This document shows positions 18,089 to 27,004 of a DNA stretch of 64,000 bases, piece by piece. Positions within the stretch are counted from its first letter, which is position 1, and each line of letters begins with the position of its first letter. The notes under the pieces were generated by a model. The model worked only from the letters and a program-made list of their open reading frames with translations. It had not been told where the DNA came from and ran no database searches. The position numbers were made by a program, and so were the translations under genes. Location: the NCBI RefSeq assembly GCF_900100385.1, contig NZ_FNFC01000009.1, positions 62,001 through 126,000 of the forward strand, read 5' to 3'. The stretch is from Halovenus aranensis (GTDB lineage: Archaea; Halobacteriota; Halobacteria; Halobacteriales; Haloarculaceae).

Positions 18089-18427
18089 TCAATACAGCGA
18101 GAGGTCGCCGGTGACGGCGTCGACCGCCTCCTCCGGGGCCGGGCCGACCGCGAGCGCCGTCGCCGTCCCCGGTTCGAGTTGCGTGTGTCCGGCGTCGCGG
18201 ATGACGGCGTTTGGCAGTCCCTCGACGCGGGCGCTCTCTGCGAGTTCGAACAGCTCCGACTCACCTGTCGCCTGCAGGACGATTTTCTTCTGGCCGCTGC
18301 CTTTCCACTCGCGCTGGTCTCGCGGTGGGGCCTCCTCGTAGGCTTGCAGGGAGGCGTGTGCGACCTGTGCGGCGAGTTTTCCCTCGCCCATGCCGAGGTC
18401 GGCGCGCGCGACGATTGCCTGTTTCAT
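18089..18427 (-). CDS. pth2: Peptidyl-tRNA hydrolase, archaeal/eukaryotic type (Pth2)
   Basis: This 112-residue enzyme releases tRNA from stalled peptidyl-tRNA. The family signature is complete: [20 protein letters not shown], then [12 protein letters not shown], the strand [16 protein letters not shown], and [21 protein letters not shown] near the C-terminus, with the conserved Asp-Ala-Gly-x-Thr-x-x-x-x-Gly. Length is normal for Pth2. The ATG at 18427 is divergent from the ACT-domain gene with about 107 bp between them. Confidence 0.95.
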   Translation of the reverse strand: MKQAIVARADLGMGEGKLAAQVAHASLQAYEEAPPRDQREWKGSGQKKIVLQATGESELFELAESARVEGLPNAVIRDAGHTQLEPGTATALAVGPAPEEAVDAVTGDLSLY

Positions 18428-18534
18428 ACCTCCGAGTCAGGGGGCGCGGTACATGAACGTGTGGAGTTGCGAGAGTTATCGGCGGTGGCTCGCTTTCACT
18501 AACACCTTTACTGTCGGCGTCCGAGATGCGACCA

Positions 18535-19038
18535 ATGTTCGACGAGATTATGGACAAGTTCGCGGATTCGCCGAGTCAGCAACAGGTCATCCGGCTGTTG
18601 CTGGAACGGGGGTTTTCGGTCAACGACGACGGACGGGTGGTCTCGGGCGGCATCGAAATTCCCAACACGGGCATCGCCCGCGAGGTCGGCGTCGACCGGC
18701 GCGTAGTCGATACGACGACCGACGCCATCCTCGACGACGACGAACTCCGGCCAATCTTCCAGAACATCTCGGCCATTCCGAGCCTGATGGACCTCGCACC
18801 GGTGCTGGATTTGACGGTGCTGACGGTCACAGTTCCCGACGCCGAGGAGTCGGGCATCGTCGCCGCAGTGACAGAGCAGATTGCGACCCACGACATCACC
18901 ATCCGACAGGTCATCAGCGAGGACCCCGAGTTCACCGACCAGCCCCGCCTGTATGTCATCATCGACGACGAGTTGCCCGGCAACCTCATCACCGACATCC
19001 GCGAGTTGCCGTTTGTCCGCCGCATCGAGCTGGCATGA
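18535..19038 (+). CDS. Predicted regulator of amino acid metabolism with ACT domain (COG2150-like)
   Basis: This 167-residue protein has an N-terminal helix-turn-helix region (residues 10-65: QQQVIRLLLERGFSVNDDGR, then GIAREVGVDRRVV) and a C-terminal ACT domain (about 90-165: DLTVLTVTVPDAEESGIVAA, ITIRQVISEDPE, RLYVIIDDELPG). ACT domains bind amino acids, so an amino-acid-responsive regulator is likely; the ligand is unknown. The ATG at 18526 is also possible; 18535 fits a weak TATA-like element near 18505. Its stop overlaps the start of the next gene (ATGA), which indicates an operon. Confidence 0.85.
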   Translation: MFDEIMDKFADSPSQQQVIRLLLERGFSVNDDGRVVSGGIEIPNTGIAREVGVDRRVVDTTTDAILDDDELRPIFQNISAIPSLMDLAPVLDLTVLTVTVPDAEESGIVAAVTEQIATHDITIRQVISEDPEFTDQPRLYVIIDDELPGNLITDIRELPFVRRIELA

Positions 19039-19649
19039 GCGAGCGCTACCGCACGGTCGCGGGCCGCGGCCAGGCACGCTTCGAGGTTCGTGGCTCGGAG
19101 TTCATCGGTCACGTCGACGCGGCAGCGACAGTCGAGGCCGCCGAGGCGTTCGTCGCGGCCGTCCGCGAGGAGTACGCCGACGCGACCCACAACGTCCCGG
19201 CCTACCGGGTCCGGGCCGAGCCACTTCGGGAGTACGCCGACGACGACGGCGAACCCGGGGGCAGCGCCGGCAAACCCGCGCTCAACGTCCTCCAACAGGA
19301 GGCCGTCGAGAACGTCGTCGCCGTCGTCACCCGGTACTACGGCGGCACGAACCTCGGTGTCGGCGGCCTCGCCCGCTCGTACTCCCGGGCAATCAAAGAC
19401 GCACTCGATGACGCCGGCGTCGTCGAACAGCGCCCCCACGAGCGGTTCGTCGTGACCGTCGCCTACGACGATTCGGGTACTGTTCGGGGCATTCTGGAGT
19501 CGACAGGCGTCGATTTTGAGGCCGACTACGCCGAGGCCGTTGCCTTCGTTGTCTCTGTCCCCGAGACAGAGGCCGCCAGCCTGCGCGACCGTATCCGGAG
19601 TGCCACGAGCGGTCGCGCGTCCTTCGAGACCCCAGACGACCGGTCGTAG
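19035..19649 (+). CDS. IMPACT/YigZ family protein
   Basis: This 204-residue protein belongs to the IMPACT (YigZ/UPF0029) family, a ribosomal-protein-S5-like fold linked to translation control in eukaryotes and of unclear role in prokaryotes. Seen here are SEFIGHVDAAATVEAAEAF, the diagnostic DDGEPGGSAGKPALNVLQQ, and VVTRYYGGTNLGVGGLARSY. The C-terminal EF-G-like domain (about residues 135-200) is present. The start ATG at 19035 overlaps the stop of the upstream ACT-domain gene by 4 bp. In-frame sequence further upstream is the shadow of that gene. Confidence 0.93.
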   Translation: MSERYRTVAGRGQARFEVRGSEFIGHVDAAATVEAAEAFVAAVREEYADATHNVPAYRVRAEPLREYADDDGEPGGSAGKPALNVLQQEAVENVVAVVTRYYGGTNLGVGGLARSYSRAIKDALDDAGVVEQRPHERFVVTVAYDDSGTVRGILESTGVDFEADYAEAVAFVVSVPETEAASLRDRIRSATSGRASFETPDDRS

Positions 19650-19893
19650 CTATGTCTGGTCGCTCAAAAGAGGGAGGGAACGTTTCGTCTGGAACTATCG
19701 CGGTTCGTCGTATGACGTTTTGTTCACGGCGTTGGCGTCGGATTGAACGCTACGTGAGGGGATATCACGGATGGTATCGGGTCGCACTCGTGTGAGTTTC
19801 CACACGAAATGCGGGGGTGCGACGCCTGTCGAAGCCACCCGTTCTGCCGGAATATCAAAAAAGAGACGTTACCACAGCGTCATAAGTGACAGT

Positions 19894-20916
19894 ATGGAGC
19901 GTCGAGGGGCCAACCTGGGGAGAGCCGCGTCGCCAGTCGTCGGGAACATTTTGCTCGTGGCGCTGGTACTCGTATTAGCAGTCGTTCTGGTGACAATTTC
20001 GCTCACGTTCCTCGACAGAACTGGGTCCCCGAGTGCGGACGCCACCTTCGAGTACGAGCAGACGCCAGCCGGGTTAGAGATTCGTCCGATGGCGATGGGA
20101 ACCGAGGCCGTCGTCAAGTTGAACGACCGCACGATTGCGGAACTCGGCCCGGACTCGGTCGGAAGGCCTGTGTTACTCCCGACAGCACCAGGAGACGAGA
20201 TTACGGTCGTCTCGACAGACAAAGAGCGGTCGGTCCTCGTCAACCGACAGGTCGACAGCCGCGATAGCATCGGCGACTTTACCAGCTACTACACGTTCGA
20301 CGGGAGTGGGTCGTCGCTGGTAGACAACTCCGGTAACGGAAACGACGGCACACTGAAAGGAGACCCAGACTGGACAGCAAACGGTCTTGCACTGGACGGC
20401 TCGGGCGACTACGTCGAGGTGACCGACATCAGCGCCCCCGTCGATGTCAGCGAGTTCACTGTCGCCGTTGCCTACCGGGTCGACGAGGTGAAAAAACAGG
20501 AACTCGTCGAACACAAAAGCGGCGACGATAACTGGCTGCTCGAACTAAAACCGTGTGACAACGGCGAGGTGCCGAGTTCCGTGTGCGCCGGAAGTGACGG
20601 ATACACGCCGGTGTACAACGTCGACAAAAGCGGCGGGAGCCAGAGCGGCCAGATATTCGGCGGTCGACTCGAACCCGGCACCTGGCACGTCGTCGTCGGC
20701 ACGTTCGACGGCTCGGAGTACACCCTCTATGTCGACGGTGAACAGGCGAACACAGGGACCTACGAGGGCGAGATAAGCATGGGCGATATGAATATCGGCG
20801 CAGACATCGAGTTCTCGGGAGACTATTTGAACGGAGAAATACGTGAGTTGCGGCTGTACTACAGGTCCTTCGACAGTACGGATATCGCCCGCATCACAGA
20901 GGTGATGGAATCTTGA
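19894..20916 (+). CDS. Pilin-like surface protein with LamG (concanavalin-like) domain
   Basis: This 340-residue protein begins with an archaeal type IV pilin-like signal: a positively charged start (MERRGANLGRAAS), then PVVGNILLVALVLVLAVVLV, as cleaved by the prepilin peptidase PibD. After a small beta-rich part (residues 45-130) comes a LamG/concanavalin-A-like domain (about 140-335): YYTFDGSGSSLVDNSGNGND, LDGSGDYVEV, WHVVVGTFDGSEYTLYVDGE and GEIRELRLYYRSFD. This domain usually binds carbohydrates or glycoproteins. A pilus-anchored adhesin is a reasonable inference. The ATG at 19894 immediately precedes the signal. Confidence 0.88.
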   Translation: MERRGANLGRAASPVVGNILLVALVLVLAVVLVTISLTFLDRTGSPSADATFEYEQTPAGLEIRPMAMGTEAVVKLNDRTIAELGPDSVGRPVLLPTAPGDEITVVSTDKERSVLVNRQVDSRDSIGDFTSYYTFDGSGSSLVDNSGNGNDGTLKGDPDWTANGLALDGSGDYVEVTDISAPVDVSEFTVAVAYRVDEVKKQELVEHKSGDDNWLLELKPCDNGEVPSSVCAGSDGYTPVYNVDKSGGSQSGQIFGGRLEPGTWHVVVGTFDGSEYTLYVDGEQANTGTYEGEISMGDMNIGADIEFSGDYLNGEIRELRLYYRSFDSTDIARITEVMES

Positions 20917-20922
20917 ACCGAC

Positions 20923-21597
20923 TCAGGTCGTCCGGAACGCGCGGTCGCCGGCGTCGCCGAGGCCGGGGACGATGAAGCCGTCGTCGTCGAGTTCGTCGTC
21001 GACGCTGACGGTCACGTGTTCGACCTCGGGGAAGGCCTCGCGGACCCGTTGCAGGCCCGGGGGCGCACTGACCGCCGAGAGGACGAAACAGGATTCGGGC
21101 GCGCCGTCGGCGAGTATCTCGTCGAGCACCGTGACCATCGTGCTGCCGGTCGCGAGCATCGGGTCGGCGACGATGACGGTGTCGTCTTCCGTTATCTCGG
21201 GCAGTTTGACGTACTGTACCGAAATGGGGAACTCGCCGTCTTCTCCCATGCCGGCGTCTTCGTTGCGGCTGGCGGAGATGACGCCCTGACGGGCGGTCGG
21301 GAACGCCTTCAACAGCCCCTCGACGAAGGGCGTCGCCGCCCGGAGGACGTTGACGATAACGACATCGTCGAGCCCGCTCACGCGGGTCGCCGGCGTCTCG
21401 GCGAGCGGCGTCTCGACGGTTCCCGTTTCGGTTGGAAACCGGCTGTCGATGAGTTCATAGCCACAGAGCCGTCCGAGTTTGACCAGCCCTTTCCTGAACT
21501 CGACCTGGCTGGTCTCGACGCTTCGGAGGTCCGTGAGTACGTGCTGTGCGAGCGCGTGCGTGACGACTGAGGCGTGTTCGCGCTCCTGAAGTGGCAT
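20923..21597 (-). CDS. upp: Uracil phosphoribosyltransferase
   Basis: This 224-residue salvage enzyme converts uracil and PRPP to UMP. The PRPP-binding loop [14 protein letters not shown] is intact. Other family features are [41 protein letters not shown], and the C-terminal uracil-binding region [20 protein letters not shown]. Length is normal. It is convergent with the LamG pilin gene, with only 6 bp between stop codons, and has no obvious operon partner. Confidence 0.97.
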   Translation of the reverse strand: MPLQEREHASVVTHALAQHVLTDLRSVETSQVEFRKGLVKLGRLCGYELIDSRFPTETGTVETPLAETPATRVSGLDDVVIVNVLRAATPFVEGLLKAFPTARQGVISASRNEDAGMGEDGEFPISVQYVKLPEITEDDTVIVADPMLATGSTMVTVLDEILADGAPESCFVLSAVSAPPGLQRVREAFPEVEHVTVSVDDELDDDGFIVPGLGDAGDRAFRTT

Positions 21598-21704
21598 GGT
21601 TCACGATTCTAACGGTCGGTACTTAGGCCTGTTTACCGACTCCGCCGGCGACAGAGCGTCCCACCGTCGCTTTCATACGCCGTGAGTACGGAGTCCCCCT
21701 GCAT

Positions 21705-22403
21705 ATGGAAGAGATGGAAGAGAGTGTCTCGGGGTTCAAGGTCCGCGGTGGCTGGGTGACCGTCGTCGAACACGGCGAGCGAGTCGTCCAAGCACTCAGA
21801 GAACTCGCCGAGGAAGAAGCAATCGACGAGGCGGCACTCGAGGAGTTCGACGAGTGGCGGCCAAAGAGCCACGAGCGCCTCGACGAAGACGTCAGCAAAA
21901 AGACCGCAGAGCAGGCTCACGTACAGGAGGGGAAAGGCGAAAAAGAGGGCAAAAAGCCCGAGGAAGACCTCCAGACCGCCGGTGAGAAACTCGCCGAGTC
22001 CTACGAGAACCTCGACGAGCCAGACGAAGCGGTCAACAAGTGGGGCGAGAGCATCGATTACGTCGCCCGGGCCGCCGACTCGGCCGGCCGCAAGGCAATC
22101 AGAAAGGTCGAGGATACGGTCTACGAGAACGTGATGACCCGGATGTCACCGTACTACTTCGACAACGACCTCATCTCGGCCAACATCCAGCGCATCTCCG
22201 GTGGCGACCGCACGGAGTACGCTTTCGAGGTGAACATCAACGACGACGACCTCAAGATACGGGTCTCGAACACGCTTGCCGACTACGAGCGAGCAGTCGA
22301 CCGCTGGCACGTCAACACCGAGAAGACGACGGACACAATCGAGGCCGCCGAGGGCGTCGAACCCCCGACAGAAGACGACAACCCCGACGCCAAGACGAAC
22401 TAG
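21705..22403 (+). CDS. Haloarchaeal protein of unknown function (DUF5828-like)
   Basis: This 232-residue, very acidic, mostly helical protein begins MEEMEESVSGFKVRGGWVTV. It has a lysine/glutamate-rich middle (residues 65-90) and a conserved-looking C-terminal half, WGESIDYVARAADSAGRKA and YENVMTRMSPYYFDNDLISA, followed by a beta strand pair. I associate this pattern with the haloarchaeal DUF5828 family, from memory. No catalytic motif or membrane segment is seen. Its stop overlaps the stop region of the convergent PHP gene by 4 bp. Confidence 0.75.
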   Translation: MEEMEESVSGFKVRGGWVTVVEHGERVVQALRELAEEEAIDEAALEEFDEWRPKSHERLDEDVSKKTAEQAHVQEGKGEKEGKKPEEDLQTAGEKLAESYENLDEPDEAVNKWGESIDYVARAADSAGRKAIRKVEDTVYENVMTRMSPYYFDNDLISANIQRISGGDRTEYAFEVNINDDDLKIRVSNTLADYERAVDRWHVNTEKTTDTIEAAEGVEPPTEDDNPDAKTN

Positions 22404-23101
22404 GGGCCTGCAGGCTCGTCCGTGTCGAGCCCGAGTCGGTGAGCAATACGACGCCGTACCCCGCCAGCCGCCTGGCGCAGACTGACCAGCCAGGGCGTTC
22501 GTTTTCCTTCGATATCGGTCCGTCCCTCCCGGATTGCGTCGAGTATCCCCGAGACGGTTGGCTCGTCGGCGTCGACCCAGGTCACCGACTGCCCGACCAT
22601 CTCACAGATGTGAGCGTCGCTTCCGGCGGTCATGGGCATGTCGTGCGTTCGTGCAAAGCGGCGTGCCTGTCGGTTCGAGTAGCCGGTCACCAGCCGGGAG
22701 TTGTACACTTCGACCGCGTCGGCGGCTGTCAGCTCCTCGCTGCTGATTTTCGCGAGGACGCCGCTGCGTGACTCCTGATAGGGGTGTGGGACGACCGCGA
22801 GCCCACCGCGCTCACGGATGTAATCGAGTGTCTCGCCGAACGCCATCCCCGAGGGGACGAGTTCGTCGACCCCCAGCGCAAGCACGTGGCCGTCAGCGGT
22901 CGACACTTCCATCCCCGGGATACCGATGAGGTCGTACTCGGGCGCTAGCTCGGCAGCGTCGAGACTGGCCGAAATTTCGTCGTGGTCGGTGACTGCGAGC
23001 GCGTCGAGTCCGACCGCCTGAGCCTGTTCGAGGAGTAACTCGACAGCGTCCCGGCCGTCGTAGGAGGTCTCCGAGTGCGTGTGGAGTTCGACCGCGAGCA
23101 C
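22400..23101 (-). CDS. PHP-domain metal-dependent phosphoesterase
   Basis: This 233-residue protein carries the PHP fold: ELHTHSETSYDGRDAVELLL with the first His pair, VTDHDEISASLDA with the second, and TAGSDAHICEMVG near residue 183 with a further metal-binding Asp-x-His. PHP proteins hydrolyse phosphoesters such as nucleoside 3',5'-bisphosphate or histidinol phosphate; the substrate here is unknown. The only in-frame start before the conserved region is GTG at 23101. It is convergent with the DUF5828-like gene. Confidence 0.9.
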   Translation of the reverse strand: MLAVELHTHSETSYDGRDAVELLLEQAQAVGLDALAVTDHDEISASLDAAELAPEYDLIGIPGMEVSTADGHVLALGVDELVPSGMAFGETLDYIRERGGLAVVPHPYQESRSGVLAKISSEELTAADAVEVYNSRLVTGYSNRQARRFARTHDMPMTAGSDAHICEMVGQSVTWVDADEPTVSGILDAIREGRTDIEGKRTPWLVSLRQAAGGVRRRIAHRLGLDTDEPAGP

Positions 23102-23199
23102 ACTTCGAGAACGACACCGGACGGTGAAAAACCTGCCGTGGTGAGTCTCTCGGGGCCCAGTCCATACATTCTTATGTCAACCCAGCCACGGGATACGGT

Positions 23200-24375
23200 A
23201 TGTCACAGACAGCGTTTCGCCGGATTCCAGCCGAGCGACAGGCCGATTTCCAGCGAGTCGCCGACTACGCGTTCGACGCCGCTGCCGGACCACGTTCCTA
23301 CGACGACTCCGAGTCGACTCCTGACCTGCTCGGAACGCAGTTCGGCCTCTACGCCGACGAGACGCTCCGGACAGTCTGTACACACTACGACTTTACTGTC
23401 AGCCTCCGGGGAGAGTGGGTGTCCATGGCCGGACTCGCGAGCCTGGCGACACGACCTGAGTACCGGCGAGAAGGACACGTGAGCGACCTCATCTCGGCGA
23501 GCTTAGAGCGCTGGCGCGGGGACGCTCCCTTCGCCGCGCTGTGGCCGTTCGACTACGGCTACTACGAGCAGTTCGGCTGGGCGATGGGCTGTACGCTGAC
23601 GGAGTACACCTGTCCGCCGGCGGCGCTCGCGTTCGCACGCGACGCTCCTGGCGGGCTTTGCCGGCTGGACGCCGACGACTGGGAGCAGCTTCAGGGCGTC
23701 GTCGAGAGCTACGGGATGGAGTACGACCTCACAACGCGGCGAGACGAGTCGTGGTGGCGTAGGCGCATCTTCGACGACGGCGACCGCTACGTCTACGGGC
23801 TCGAACGCGGTGGTCAGTACCGGGGGTACCTCGGCTACACCGTCGAAGACGGGCCACGGATGAACGTCCTCTACAGCGCCTTCACCGACCGCGACGCCTT
23901 CCGTGGCCTGCTTGGCTTTCTCTCGGACCACGACTCGCAGGTCGAAACGGTCACGCTCTACCGACCGGCGGCGTCCTCGCTGCTGGATATGGCACCGGAC
24001 CCGAAGGCAATCGACTGCGAGCGCCACCCGGGCACGATGGTTCGCGTCGTGAGCGTCGTTGACGCACTCGAAACCGTAGCCTATCCCGAGGGCGTGAGTG
24101 GCACGCTGCGGCTTGCTGTCACCGACGAAACAGCACCCTGGAACGACGGCACGTTCGAGCTTACTGTCTCCGAAGGTACGGGGTCGTGTCGGCGCGTCGA
24201 TGGCGTCACGCCGGACCTCCGGCTCGATGCTGGCACGCTCGCCCAACTGGCAGTCGGCTATCACACGGCCCCCGAGGCGCGCAAACTCGCCGGGCTGGAC
24301 GCCGACGACGAGGTGACGGCACGGCTCGCGCGATGGTTTCCGTCCCGGACGGTTGCGCCGATGGACAACTTTTAG
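23200..24375 (+). CDS. Eis-like GNAT acetyltransferase with SCP2-type C-terminus
   Basis: This 391-residue protein resembles the Eis family of tandem-GNAT enzymes. The N-terminal GNAT has GLASLATRPEYRREGHVSDL, which contains the acetyl-CoA-binding R-x-x-G-x segment. A second GNAT-like domain (about residues 150-275) and a C-terminal sterol-carrier-like domain (290-391: GTLRLAVTDETAPWNDGTF, LDAGTLAQLAVGY) follow. The C-terminus ends in a hydrophobic Phe after MDN, as in Eis, where the terminal carboxylate acts in catalysis. The substrate is unknown. The next gene starts 23 bp downstream on the same strand. Confidence 0.88.
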   Translation: MSQTAFRRIPAERQADFQRVADYAFDAAAGPRSYDDSESTPDLLGTQFGLYADETLRTVCTHYDFTVSLRGEWVSMAGLASLATRPEYRREGHVSDLISASLERWRGDAPFAALWPFDYGYYEQFGWAMGCTLTEYTCPPAALAFARDAPGGLCRLDADDWEQLQGVVESYGMEYDLTTRRDESWWRRRIFDDGDRYVYGLERGGQYRGYLGYTVEDGPRMNVLYSAFTDRDAFRGLLGFLSDHDSQVETVTLYRPAASSLLDMAPDPKAIDCERHPGTMVRVVSVVDALETVAYPEGVSGTLRLAVTDETAPWNDGTFELTVSEGTGSCRRVDGVTPDLRLDAGTLAQLAVGYHTAPEARKLAGLDADDEVTARLARWFPSRTVAPMDNF

Positions 24376-24398
24376 CCGGATACACGAAAAGACATACC

Positions 24399-25031
24399 AT
24401 GGCACACGCGGGTGGGACACGACGGCAGCTGCATCTGGTCGACAGGCTGGCGGTCTGGAGCGGTGTCGTCGCGCCGGTGCTCGCGCTTGGGTGTGTAGTC
24501 CTGTCGACGGCGCTCGCTACGCCCGCGGAGTTCACCTGGGCCGGGAACGCGCTGTCGGACCTTGGTCGCCCAGAAGCCTCGACGTTCTGGCTGTTCAACG
24601 GCGGGCTAATCGCCGGCGGCACGGTTGGGCTCCCGTTCGCCTGGCCGCTCTGGCGGCGGGCGCGCAATCGTCTCGAACGACTCGCCGCCTTCACCTTCCT
24701 GCTCTCAGTTGTCGGCCTCGCGCTGGTGGGCGTGTTCCATCTGCCGCGTGACCCCCACGGACTCGTCGCGCTCTGTTTTTTCCTCGGCGGACCAGTCACT
24801 CACTCGGTGTACGGAGCCGGGCTGATACGGCGAGGCGAGCGGGCGTTGGGTCGCGTCTCGGTCGGTTTCGGCGCCGTCCACGTGCTGGCGTGGGGCGGCT
24901 GGCTCGGCTACGTCGCCATGACGGGGTCGAGTGACTTCTTTGCTGTTCCAGAGCTCGTGGCCGCAGTCGCTTTCGGCTGCTGGGCGGTTGCTGTCGCTGG
25001 CCGGTTCCGGCAAGAGAACACCGCGGTTTGA
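24399..25031 (+). CDS. DUF998 family integral membrane protein
   Basis: This 210-residue protein has six hydrophobic segments. The pattern VLALGCVVLSTALATP, then FTWAGNALSDLGRPEAS with the NALSDLG signature, and the C-terminal pairs of helices match the DUF998 family, whose function is not established. The ATG at 24399 lies 23 bp after the Eis-like gene, so co-transcription is likely. Confidence 0.88.
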   Translation: MAHAGGTRRQLHLVDRLAVWSGVVAPVLALGCVVLSTALATPAEFTWAGNALSDLGRPEASTFWLFNGGLIAGGTVGLPFAWPLWRRARNRLERLAAFTFLLSVVGLALVGVFHLPRDPHGLVALCFFLGGPVTHSVYGAGLIRRGERALGRVSVGFGAVHVLAWGGWLGYVAMTGSSDFFAVPELVAAVAFGCWAVAVAGRFRQENTAV

Positions 25032-25117
25032 TAGACACCACGGCCGAAATCTGGAGTACAGCTCTCGTCGCTCTACAGAATAGAACAATATCGCGACGGT
25101 TCGGCGTACTGACGTCG

Positions 25118-25405
25118 CTACTCGTCGCCAGCAGCTTCCTCGTCGACTTCGTCCTGCCCGTCGTCGGTCTGTTCACGGCTCTGCAAGAGAAGGTCAGTAC
25201 CAGCCGCAGCGACCATTCCGACACCGAGTGCCCGTAGCTGTCGGAGATATGTCGGCTTCGCCTCGAGCTGCGAGGCATTATCGAAGTTCTTGCCAATCAT
25301 ACGTTTGGTTATTTTAGTACTTATCTGCGGGAAGAGGGCAGTCACGACCCCTTGCAGGAGTACAAACGCTGCGCCGAACGTGCGACTCTTCTGACGATCT
25401 ATCAC
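25118..25405 (-). CDS. Small predicted membrane-associated protein, unknown function
   Basis: This 95-residue protein starts at a GTG (25405) and begins with a basic segment (MIDRQKSRTFG). A hydrophobic stretch, AAFVLLQGVVTALFP, follows, then a basic middle, and a second weak hydrophobic region RALGVGMVAAAGTDLLL before a very acidic tail. I do not recognise a domain. It is divergent from a YgaP-like membrane protein gene with about 170 bp between the two starts. Confidence 0.6.
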   Translation of the reverse strand: MIDRQKSRTFGAAFVLLQGVVTALFPQISTKITKRMIGKNFDNASQLEAKPTYLRQLRALGVGMVAAAGTDLLLQSREQTDDGQDEVDEEAAGDE

Positions 25406-25574
25406 AGAACAATCTACGCGCTCGACGGCTTTTAATATTGTGAAAGACGGGACTCACCGAAATACAGAATATACTCTTGAGTTCTATTTTGGGCAGTTAC
25501 GCCTGAGATGGAGTTATAGTATTGTACTTTACACTCAACGCTAGTATTATACGTTTGGCGTCCATATACAGAAT

Positions 25575-25805
25575 ATGAACAAAAATGTTGGCTCGGTAGA
25601 CCAGCAGTTCAGAACAGGAATCGGTGCAGTTGCTGGAGCGGTATCGATTGGGGTTCTTGCTGGGGCCGTTCCGCTCCCGACAGTTCTCTCTCCGGTGTTG
25701 GGGATTGTTGCAGTTATGATGCTCGTGACGGCAACGGTAGGAACCTGTCCTATCTATTCGATATTCGGTATCGACTCCTGCTCGCGCGACTCCACTCCGT
25801 CGTAA
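25575..25805 (+). CDS. Small YgaP-like (DUF2892) membrane protein
   Basis: This 76-residue protein begins MNKNVGSVDQQFRTGIGAVA and has two hydrophobic helices, VSIGVLAGAVPLPTVL and VLGIVAVMMLVTATVG, followed by TCPIYSIFGIDSC. The Asn-Val-Gly start and the closing CP-Y-x-x-F-G-I-x-(S/T)C are the hallmarks of the inner-membrane domain found in YgaP and in stand-alone DUF2892 proteins, often associated with sulfur-transfer or rhodanese genes. No rhodanese is adjacent here. Confidence 0.85.
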   Translation: MNKNVGSVDQQFRTGIGAVAGAVSIGVLAGAVPLPTVLSPVLGIVAVMMLVTATVGTCPIYSIFGIDSCSRDSTPS

Positions 25806-25890
25806 CGACAGACGAACCGCCACTGTCCCCACAGCGCCGCCGGAACACGCCGAAAACGTGGTGTGATGGGCTGGCGCTACGTGTCGTCGG

Positions 25891-26895
25891 TCAGGTACGG
25901 ATGCGTGGCACGTCGTCGCCGACGATGACACTCGCGACGCCGGCACCGAACGCGCGGGCGACAGAACGAGCACCGGCACCGATGCGGTCGGTCACACCCT
26001 TGTCGGGTTCGAACGTCTCGACCTCGATGCCGTCGACGCCCAGTGTTTCTGCGAGGCGGTCTTCCATCTCCTCGCGCGGGCCACAGGTGTCGACGAGCCC
26101 GTTCTCTGCTGCCTCCTCACCGATGTAGATGCGGGCCTCCGTATCGCGGACGAACTCCTCGTCGAGGCCGCGTCCGTCGACGACCGTCTCGACGAAGGCG
26201 TCGTACCAGTCGTCGAGCAGTCCCTGGAAGTACTCGACTTCGCGGTCTTCGAGCTCGCGCCACACGGACGGGGAGTCTTTGTACTCGCCGGCGACGAACC
26301 GTCGGTAATCAAGGCCAGCTTTCTCGGCCAGTCCGGTCCGGCCGAGCTGTGAGCCGACGACGCCGATACTTCCGACGATACTCGCCTCCCGGGCGTGGAA
26401 TTCGTCACAGCCACTCGCAATCCAGTAGCCGCCGCTGGCGGCCATATCCTCGGCGTAGGCGACGGTCGGCCCGTCGAATTCCTCGGCGGCCCGCCGGATA
26501 TCCTCGCTCGGGACGACGGCCCCGCCGGGCGTGTTGAGTTTCACGATGAGCGCCTCGGCGTTGCCGTCCTCGTCGGCTTTCTCGATTTGGTCGACGATAT
26601 CGTCTGCCGAGGCGGCACCGCCGCCGACCGGCAGCGGACCACCGCCGTCGCCGTCACGCGTAATCACATCGTCGACCTCGACTTCGGCGACGTTGTAGCC
26701 CGGGAATATCTCTCCGGCGAGGCGGCCGGCGAAGACGAGCCCGCCGACAGCGACGACCGTGACGAGAAGCGTATCGAGCAGCCCGAGCGCGGTGAATTCC
26801 GGGACAGCCCAGACGAGACCAATTCCGATACCGGCCGCGAGGCCGGCACCGACCAGTACCACAAGGAGTCGACCGAGTGTGCGCACTGTCGACAT
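25891..26895 (-). CDS. sppA: Signal peptide peptidase SppA-like protease (S49)
   Basis: This 334-residue membrane protease degrades released signal peptides. Two N-terminal hydrophobic segments (residues 7-30 and 36-58) anchor it. The catalytic domain shows IVKLNTPGGAVVPSEDI, the nucleophile Ser154 in DMAASGGYWIASG, and the general base Lys206 in VAGEYKDSPS, the Ser-Lys dyad of this family. GSIGVVGSQL follows the nucleophile, as usual. The ATG at 26895 is preferred to an in-frame TTG at 26901. It is convergent with nothing and divergent from the ABC transporter operon. Confidence 0.93.
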   Translation of the reverse strand: MSTVRTLGRLLVVLVGAGLAAGIGIGLVWAVPEFTALGLLDTLLVTVVAVGGLVFAGRLAGEIFPGYNVAEVEVDDVITRDGDGGGPLPVGGGAASADDIVDQIEKADEDGNAEALIVKLNTPGGAVVPSEDIRRAAEEFDGPTVAYAEDMAASGGYWIASGCDEFHAREASIVGSIGVVGSQLGRTGLAEKAGLDYRRFVAGEYKDSPSVWRELEDREVEYFQGLLDDWYDAFVETVVDGRGLDEEFVRDTEARIYIGEEAAENGLVDTCGPREEMEDRLAETLGVDGIEVETFEPDKGVTDRIGAGARSVARAFGAGVASVIVGDDVPRIRT

Positions 26896-27004
26896 AGACA
26901 ATCACTATCAATCTCGTCGCATAAAGCTGGCGAACAGCCGGGAGCGTTTCAGGCCCTGAGTGCTGGCTGGCGGTTTTATACTGCTTGCGCGAGGAGACCT
27001 CGGT

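Noticed and set aside
17901-18092. 63-residue minus-strand frame through the GGGGTCA hairpin
   Set aside because: The residues around the hairpin (KPRGLTPRRF) come from the repeat itself; considered as a transposase tail but no family motif supports it.
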